Assembly (NCBI GenBank): GCA_030747885.1
Contig: JASLJW010000144.1
Location: forward strand, 1 to 6,689
Direction: 5' to 3'
DNA from: Candidatus Thalassarchaeaceae archaeon
GTDB taxonomy: Archaea; Thermoplasmatota; Poseidoniia; Poseidoniales; Thalassarchaeaceae
Length of the DNA stretch: 6,689 nucleotides
The notes below the pieces were generated by a model, which worked only from the letters and a program-made list of their open reading frames with translations, was not told the DNA's origin and did no database searches. The translations under genes were made by a program, and so were the position numbers. Below, in pieces: positions 1-4,314 of this stretch (position 1 is the stretch's first letter; the number at the start of each line of letters is the position of its first letter).

Positions 1-1022
1 CCACTAGAACTCGATGGCCATGATGCATCGTCGCTAATGTTCCCAAGACTTGGATCTGCGGGGTCAAAAGGTGGCAATCTCACCACATTGACTCCCAATG
101 TTGTGGCCTGCATCTGAGGATTTGTTGCTGTAACTCGAACCTTATGCACTCCAGGGTCCCACAATCCGCAGTCAAGATCCTTTACGGCAGATTCTGTTGA
201 CTCTACATTCTTCGGATCAGTGATTGACCAAGAAAAGGTCAAGTCAATATCAGTCTGATTTTCTGCAGAAATTGCAACAACGGAACATCCGGTACCCATG
301 GGTTGATTCTGACCATTTACTAGAATGGAGAAATCTGGGGCAGGATGGTTTTCGATTGTAACCTCCAGTGTAGTAGAGGCTCCGAATCCTAATCCGTTGG
401 TGTACTGCATAGAAACAGTGTATCTTCCAGCAGGCCATGAAGAACAATCAATGGGGGCGGTCTCATTCAAAACCTGCCAAGGAACTCCAGTCAACGAAAC
501 CACTCCAACTGCGTCATATTGCTCACCTACTTCATCAGAAAATGAACGGACTATTTGACATTCATCACCAGTAAATATCTCTTCAGATGCTTGAAGCTCG
601 AGGCCCAATGAAGGAGGAGTTAATGCAGTAGACAAAGCGAATGTCCCGAGGTCTACCTCATGAGAAATTACCTCCAAACCATGATCCCAAACTAGCATTC
701 GAAGATGATAATCTCCATCTTCCCACGCATGAATGGATATTGAACCGAATTTTATTTCTCCTGCTGTAAGAGACATATTCTGCCAGAATGGGATTACCAA
801 ACGGTCGGTTTCCACAATTATCTGAACACCAACCTGACTGTCTTGAGTAGCGTTTATTGCGAAAATTGTGCTTAACATGTCGGGGAACCCGTCATTATCC
901 ATGTCCATTGCATCTACTCTTCTTTCCTCTAATCCAATACCGGATTCAGCACTAATAGATAAGGCAGTTAAAGGCAATAGCAATAGTATTGAAGCAATCG
1001 TCAAAACACGATTTACCATCAT
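1..1022 (-). CDS. Secreted protein with DxDxDG loop and three Ig-like repeats (3' end outside window)
   Basis: The frame stays open from ATG at 1022 to the left edge, giving 340 residues; the stop lies outside. Residues 1-25 form a signal peptide (hydrophobic ILLLLPLTAL, likely cleavage after SISA), so the product is exported. Directly after it, residues 40-48 (DMDNDGFPD) form a DxDxDG calcium-loop motif of the kind seen in FG-GAP/VCBS, dockerin and TSP3 proteins. Three beta-sandwich-like repeats follow, each ending in W-x2-G-x-[YH]-x-[LV] (W100, W196, W288; spacing 96 and 92). Repeats two and three each hold a cysteine pair (C155/C193, C246/C285), plausibly disulfides. Five N-x-S/T sequons are present (N57, N82, N186, N255, N328). 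The visible end is Pro/Asp/Ser-rich, like a linker. The start overlaps the upstream gene's stop (ATGA), and a strong Shine-Dalgarno precedes it; ATG at 1019 is an alternative start one codon later. I do not recognise the specific protein. A structural or adhesive surface role is inferred. Confidence 0.85.
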   Translation of the reverse strand, partial: MMVNRVLTIASILLLLPLTALSISAESGIGLEERRVDAMDMDNDGFPDMLSTIFAINATQDSQVGVQIIVETDRLVIPFWQNMSLTAGEIKFGSISIHAWEDGDYHLRMLVWDHGLEVISHEVDLGTFALSTALTPPSLGLELQASEEIFTGDECQIVRSFSDEVGEQYDAVGVVSLTGVPWQVLNETAPIDCSSWPAGRYTVSMQYTNGLGFGASTTLEVTIENHPAPDFSILVNGQNQPMGTGCSVVAISAENQTDIDLTFSWSITDPKNVESTESAVKDLDCGLWDPGVHKVRVTATNPQMQATTLGVNVVRLPPFDPADPSLGNISDDASWPSSSS

Positions 1023-3430
1023 TCATCACCTCCTCTTCGAACAATCATCATTCCAAGAATTGTAATCAAGAAAATCCCAATCGGAATCAAATATGTAAGT
1101 AAGGAAGCAGTAGGGTTCGATGCCATTAACATGTACTGTGAATTCAAGAAACCGAAACTATTGGAAAAACCATCTCCATTACTATCTGGACATCCCTGCA
1201 AATCAATTGTTGAAGTTCCAGAGACATCTATACAATCATCTCTCAAAGATCCTATTGCATTGTCGCCAAATCCATCTCCATCTGTATCTGCCCATTGTAC
1301 TCTAGCACGTGGAAATGCATCAGCAGTACCATTCGGGCTTGCACCCCATCCATCATCTGGATCACTGTAACCATCTCCATCAGTATCGGGGCATCCAAGA
1401 CGATCCAACAAACTAATTCCATCTGCTAGAGATGCTTCGGGACAAGAATCAGGCATATTCCCCCAGGCATTGTCTCCATACCCATCTCCATCTGCATCGA
1501 ACCATTGTGTCACATCCATGGGGAATCGGTCGCCAAGATCGCTCCACCCGTCACCATCTGTATCAGTACAACCAAATCGATCTTCAGTACTCGTTCCAGG
1601 GGTTTCTTTACAACGATCAGGATTTGTGCCAACTGGCTCATCTCCATATCCATCTCCATCAAAATCTCTCCATTGACTCGAATCTTCTGGGAAAGCATCA
1701 GCAAGACCTGCGGGGTGAGGTAACCATCCAGCTAGAATCTGAGGGTCACTTGCACCATCTCCATCCCCATCTGGGCAACCCCATCTATCGATGGTAGAAC
1801 TGCCAGTCGTCACCGGGCATGCATCTGGCCTCCAAGCACCTTCTTCGTTATTATCTCCAAACCCATCTCCATCTGTATCTGCCCATTGAGTAGATTGATC
1901 ATTGAAAGCATCTGCAAATCCCTCTGGATGTGCAGGCCATTCTGCATCTGAGTTACTATATCCATCACTATCAGCATCAGGACAACCAAATCGATCCATT
2001 GTTGAGGTACCTACTCTTTCTTTGCAAGCATCGGCTTGGAAACCAGTGGAATTATCACCAAAACCATCTGAATCTGAATCAGCCCACTGAGTTGGTTCAT
2101 CAGGGAATGCATCAACTTGAGATGCTGCTGGATTCTGATTGTCTCCCCAACCATCCCCATCACTGTCTAACCATTGTGTAGGATTATCGGGGAAGGCATC
2201 AGGATTGGTTCCATCTGGATTGTCCCCAAAACCATCGAGATCTCGATCTGCCCATTGAGTAGGGTCCCCTGGGAAGGCATCAGATCCATTCTCTGCTGTC
2301 CATGTCTCATCTGGATTCGACCAACCATCGTTATCCGAATCTGGGCAACCCAAACGATCTTCGAAAGAAGGGCCTGCTCTAGTTGGGCAAGCATCGGGGT
2401 CTGTCGCTCCCACGTACCATTCTCCTAATCCATTCACTGCCCTGCTTTCATTCCAAGACGGGTCATCCCAATTATCGCCATAACCATCAGAGTCGAAATC
2501 AGACCATTGGGAAGGGTCTGAATCAAAAGCATCTGCTCCATCAGAAATATTCCACGACTCTGTAGAGAAAATTGCAGTAGGATCTGGATCTGACCAGCCA
2601 TCTGCATCAGAATCACGACAACCAAATCGATCCTGATCTGAATTGCCGAAATATTGTGGACAATGATCCGGATTGTTCGCAGGTGCTGAATTATCTCCAT
2701 ATCCATCCCCATCGCTGTCTACCCACTGAGTGCCATCAGTTGGGAAACGATCACCACTATCTGACCAACCGTCTGAATCACCATCGGGGCAACCCTTCCT
2801 ATCCTCTGTTGAACTGCCTTCAGTATCATCACAATCATCTTCACGATCAGCAAAACCATCTGAATCTGAATCTCTATCGTATTTGTCGATTGTAGGAGTA
2901 ACGGTATAATCGAAATCATCACGTGCACAAGTGTCCTTTGATCTTACCATGATGTACCATGTCGTCGACCCTGCATGAGAGCCCCATTCTGCTGCAGAAG
3001 GATTGACGGTTGCTGTAATTGATGTAGATCCACTACTTCCAAAATCCTGATCGAATCGTTTGTCCGCTCTTTCAGGAACTCCATTCACAAAATTCGCATC
3101 CCAAATCTGGACCTTTCCTTCCCAATGGTCTGTTCCAAAGCAACCAAAGAGGTCGAATCCATAATCACCTGTTGAGGAACTAACCTGAATCTGTACTCTG
3201 TCGCCAGTTACCAAATCAATGGTCCACCAATCTTCTGAATCTCCAGACGCATCAACTGCATCCGATGAACTACTACCATCAGTCAATACATTCGCAGTTG
3301 TCCAATCATTATCTGCAATGACTCCCGGCATGGTGGAAATAAGCATGCTGAAAATAATTCCAGAGGCAAGAATACGCCGTAGTATCGAGCCCGATGAGGG
3401 GGCCGAGGTGAAAGAGGCGTCGCGCTCCAT
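1019..3430 (-). CDS. Membrane-anchored surface protein: PPC-like domain plus 18 TSP3-like calcium motifs
   Basis: This is an 803-residue exported protein. ATG at 3430 is chosen because it puts a normal signal peptide at the N-terminus (RR at 18-19, hydrophobic 20-38, cleavage after VIA39). The frame stays open to a TTG at 3520, but that would add 30 residues unlike a leader. Residues 42-178 resemble a bacterial/archaeal PPC-type beta domain (EDWWTIDL, TGDRVQIQV, later TTWYIMVRS), with C97 and C168 as a possible disulfide. Residues 184-757 are a thrombospondin type 3-like array. Nine units read QWxDxDxDGxGD and eight read GCxDx[DN]xDGxS[DN], plus one leading DxDxDG copy; the Asp ladders should bind calcium and stiffen the chain. 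A helix at 777-797 followed by RRGGDE anchors the C-terminus, leaving almost nothing in the cytoplasm. Five N-x-S/T sequons are present. It is the first gene of a coupled pair with the secreted protein ending at the left edge. A stalk, adhesin or envelope role is inferred; no catalytic motif is visible. Confidence 0.88.
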   Translation of the reverse strand: MERDASFTSAPSSGSILRRILASGIIFSMLISTMPGVIADNDWTTANVLTDGSSSSDAVDASGDSEDWWTIDLVTGDRVQIQVSSSTGDYGFDLFGCFGTDHWEGKVQIWDANFVNGVPERADKRFDQDFGSSGSTSITATVNPSAAEWGSHAGSTTWYIMVRSKDTCARDDFDYTVTPTIDKYDRDSDSDGFADREDDCDDTEGSSTEDRKGCPDGDSDGWSDSGDRFPTDGTQWVDSDGDGYGDNSAPANNPDHCPQYFGNSDQDRFGCRDSDADGWSDPDPTAIFSTESWNISDGADAFDSDPSQWSDFDSDGYGDNWDDPSWNESRAVNGLGEWYVGATDPDACPTRAGPSFEDRLGCPDSDNDGWSNPDETWTAENGSDAFPGDPTQWADRDLDGFGDNPDGTNPDAFPDNPTQWLDSDGDGWGDNQNPAASQVDAFPDEPTQWADSDSDGFGDNSTGFQADACKERVGTSTMDRFGCPDADSDGYSNSDAEWPAHPEGFADAFNDQSTQWADTDGDGFGDNNEEGAWRPDACPVTTGSSTIDRWGCPDGDGDGASDPQILAGWLPHPAGLADAFPEDSSQWRDFDGDGYGDEPVGTNPDRCKETPGTSTEDRFGCTDTDGDGWSDLGDRFPMDVTQWFDADGDGYGDNAWGNMPDSCPEASLADGISLLDRLGCPDTDGDGYSDPDDGWGASPNGTADAFPRARVQWADTDGDGFGDNAIGSLRDDCIDVSGTSTIDLQGCPDSNGDGFSNSFGFLNSQYMLMASNPTASLLTYLIPIGIFLITILGMMIVRRGGDE
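1025..1034 (-). promoter_or_regulatory. Shine-Dalgarno AGGAGGTGAT for the downstream secreted gene
   Basis: The minus strand reads AGGAGGTGAT, a full match to the usual 16S anti-SD tail. It sits inside the last codons of the 803-residue gene, where it also encodes part of the RRGGDE tail. AGGAGG ends six bases before ATG at 1022 and nine before ATG at 1019, both workable spacings. With the ATGA stop/start overlap it points to reinitiation or coupled translation. The GT2 gene in the same window has no such site, so SD use here is specific to the internal operon gene. The match could partly reflect coding for Arg-Arg-Gly-Gly. Confidence 0.7.
1266..1297 (-). repeat. Near-identical 32-bp repeat, copy A
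   Basis: This encodes part of a QWADTDGDGFGDN unit. It matches 1857-1888 at 31 of 32 bases, far closer than other units of the array. The copies lie 591 bases (197 codons) apart, in frame. Confidence 0.75.
1857..1888 (-). repeat. Near-identical 32-bp repeat, copy B
   Basis: This is the partner of 1266-1297, with one mismatch at base six. Both copies specify the same WADTDGDGFGDN peptide. Recent exchange between units or strong constraint would both explain the match. Confidence 0.75.
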
Positions 3431-3545
3431 CGTAGATGGAGTCGTACAAACGCGTAAATCAGTTCCGTCGGAAATTCGGACGGTTTTTCCCAAAAAAAGA
3501 CAATTTTCGGAATGATTCAAAACGAAGGACCTTGCCCTTTAAGCC
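3431..3545. promoter_or_regulatory. Divergent intergenic region with inverted repeats
   Basis: These 115 bp separate the starts of the minus-strand 803-residue gene and the plus-strand GT2 gene, so both promoters should lie here. Minus strand: GATTTACG at 3460-3453 sits about 23-30 bases before ATG 3430, the right distance for a TATA box of a leaderless archaeal transcript; the match is weak. Plus strand: TTCAAAAC at 3516-3523 lies 23-30 bases before ATG 3546, also weak. Neither gene has a Shine-Dalgarno, consistent with leaderless mRNAs. Between them are TTCCG-T-CGGAA (3463-3473), an overlapping CCGTC/GACGG inverted repeat (3465-3469 and 3479-3483), and TTTTT-CCC-AAAAA (3484-3496). The word TCGGAA occurs at 3468 and again at about 3507. 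Operator function is a guess. Confidence 0.4.
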
Positions 3546-4283
3546 ATGGCAGATGCATTACCTGTCCATGTGACAGTGGTTATTCCTACCCGAAATGAAG
3601 AGGCGGCAATCGTTGACACGATTCGTTCAGTCCCCAATGATGGGTGGTGTGAGAAACTAGATTTCCTTATCATCGATGGAAATTCAACCGATCGAACTCG
3701 TGAACTTGCAGAACAGGAAGGTGCAAGTGTATACCTCGAGCCAAGACGTGGTTATGGGCGAGCCTATCGAACAGGATTCGCTATGGCCCCTGGAGATGTT
3801 ATCGTAACTATGGATGCTGATTGCACCTACCCTGGTGAAGAAGTACCTGGATTAGTCCGGAAACTATTGGATGAAGACCTTTCATGGATCACCTGTGACC
3901 GGCTCAAAAGAGCTGAAGATGGAGCAATGTCTGGCCTTCACGGCCTAGGAAACTGGGTCTTGTCTACAACTGCTAGATTCCTATTTTGGTATGGTGTTCA
4001 CGATTCTCAGAGTGGAATGTGGGTTTTCCGCAAGTCAATTCTTGAAGATACGAGAATGAGGCCTACCAATGATGGAATGCCTCTTTCAGAAGAATTCAAG
4101 ATTCGAGCACGCAGATATATTGGGAAGAAGAAAGCGATTGAAATTAGTGTTCCTTACAGAGTTAGAGTTGGAGAAGCTGAGATCAATACTTGGGGAGATG
4201 GATGGAAAAATCTACGATTCCTTTTCGGCATGAGATTTGGACTTGCTAAGGCAAAAACACCTTGGGGACCTGATTCAGACTGA
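3546..4283 (+). CDS. Family 2 glycosyltransferase, dolichol-phosphate-sugar-synthase-like
   Basis: This is a 245-residue GT-A fold enzyme of the DPM1/DPG-synthase-like GT2 group, which moves a sugar from a nucleotide sugar to a polyprenyl or dolichyl phosphate on the cytoplasmic side of the membrane. Visible motifs are VVIPTRNEE (11-19) for nucleotide binding, DGNSTD (44-49), EPRRGYGRAYRTGF (65-78), the metal-binding DAD (90-92) followed by TYP, QSG (155-157), and SEEFKI (181-186), where E182 or E183 is in the expected place for the late acidic motif. The C-terminal RVGEAEINTWGDGW resembles the family's RxGxSKL...DG segment, but the usual Ser-Lys is not conserved. There is no transmembrane helix, so it is likely soluble or peripheral, as in short DPM1-type enzymes. 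An in-frame TAA at 3540-3542 makes ATG 3546 the earliest start. No Shine-Dalgarno is present. It is divergent from the TSP3 gene and overlaps the PKD gene tail-to-tail by 9 bp. The sugar cannot be read from the sequence; a donor for N-glycosylation of neighbouring surface proteins is an inference. Confidence 0.9.
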   Translation: MADALPVHVTVVIPTRNEEAAIVDTIRSVPNDGWCEKLDFLIIDGNSTDRTRELAEQEGASVYLEPRRGYGRAYRTGFAMAPGDVIVTMDADCTYPGEEVPGLVRKLLDEDLSWITCDRLKRAEDGAMSGLHGLGNWVLSTTARFLFWYGVHDSQSGMWVFRKSILEDTRMRPTNDGMPLSEEFKIRARRYIGKKKAIEISVPYRVRVGEAEINTWGDGWKNLRFLFGMRFGLAKAKTPWGPDSD

Positions 4284-4314
4284 ATCCCAATCTAGGTCCG
4301 TGCCTCTGGTTTTT
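4253..4314. terminator. Candidate bidirectional termination zone between convergent genes
   Basis: Archaeal RNA polymerase commonly stops in T-rich stretches. On the plus strand, T5 at 4310-4314 lies 27 bases past the GT2 stop. On the minus strand, A5 at 4253-4257 reads as T5 and lies 18 bases past the PKD gene stop. The palindromic stem at 4266-4299 sits between them. The T runs are short, and each lies inside the opposing gene, so this is a reasoned candidate only. Confidence 0.4.
4266..4299. repeat. Nested inverted repeat spanning both stop codons
   Basis: GGACCT (4266-4271) pairs with AGGTCC (4294-4299). Inside, GATTCAG (4272-4278) and CTGAATC (4280-4286) form a perfect 7+1+7 palindrome, immediately next to the outer arm on the left and separated from it by the bulge CCAATCT on the right. 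As RNA it would fold as a six-pair stem with a GAC loop, a bulge and a six-pair outer stem. Both stop codons (4275-4277 minus, 4281-4283 plus) lie in the inner palindrome. Confidence 0.7.

Larger units (their letters stand above)
1160..2881 (-). repeat. Coding tandem array of TSP3-like calcium repeats
   Basis: This is the DNA of the calcium-motif array in the 803-residue protein. The Trp codon of the QWxDxDxDG units recurs at 1292, 1502, 1670, 1883, 2084, 2171, 2252, 2504 and 2723. The spacings are 210, 168, 213, 201, 87, 81, 252 and 219 bases, all multiples of three. Long units contain an intervening cysteine-bearing GCPDxDxDG motif. The two short steps (87 and 81) lack it, so three QW units follow each other directly. 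On the plus strand the array appears as recurrent ccatctccatc words, which create spurious His-rich antisense frames. Confidence 0.85.

Noticed and set aside
250..558. Short frames at 250-447 (minus) and 325-558 (plus)
   Set aside because: Both lie over the partial secreted gene in other frames; the true frame is continuous with a signal peptide and repeats.
1260..2760. CRISPR-like or non-coding tandem repeat
   Set aside because: The repeat words are short and imperfect, spacings vary from 81 to 252 but are always multiples of three, and the encoded peptides are the conserved calcium motifs.
1120..2895. Many plus-strand frames of 60-121 codons rich in His, Leu, Pro and Ser, e.g. 1432-1797
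   Set aside because: They are antisense to the Asp-ladder codons of the TSP3-like gene; the HLHLH-type runs come from complemented GATGGAGATGG words. They have no start signal and no coherent domain.
1510..2928. Minus-strand Met/Ile-rich frames such as 2434-2712 and 2719-2928
   Set aside because: They are out-of-frame shadows of the repeat array on the same strand; the repeated MEMDMEI-like pieces mirror the repeat words.
3465..3488. Intrinsic terminator on the plus strand (CCGTC/GACGG stem followed by T5)
   Set aside because: No plus-strand gene lies upstream to be terminated, and the stem has only five pairs with a nine-base loop. It is more likely part of promoter structure or chance.
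3219..3515. Plus-strand 98-codon frame just before the GT2 gene
   Set aside because: It is antisense to the signal peptide and PPC-like domain of the 803-residue protein, with no recognisable motif and no ribosome binding site.
3431..3520. TTG start at 3520 adding 30 residues to the TSP3-like protein
   Set aside because: ATG 3430 gives a normal signal peptide at the N-terminus, and the longer version would consume almost all the divergent promoter region.
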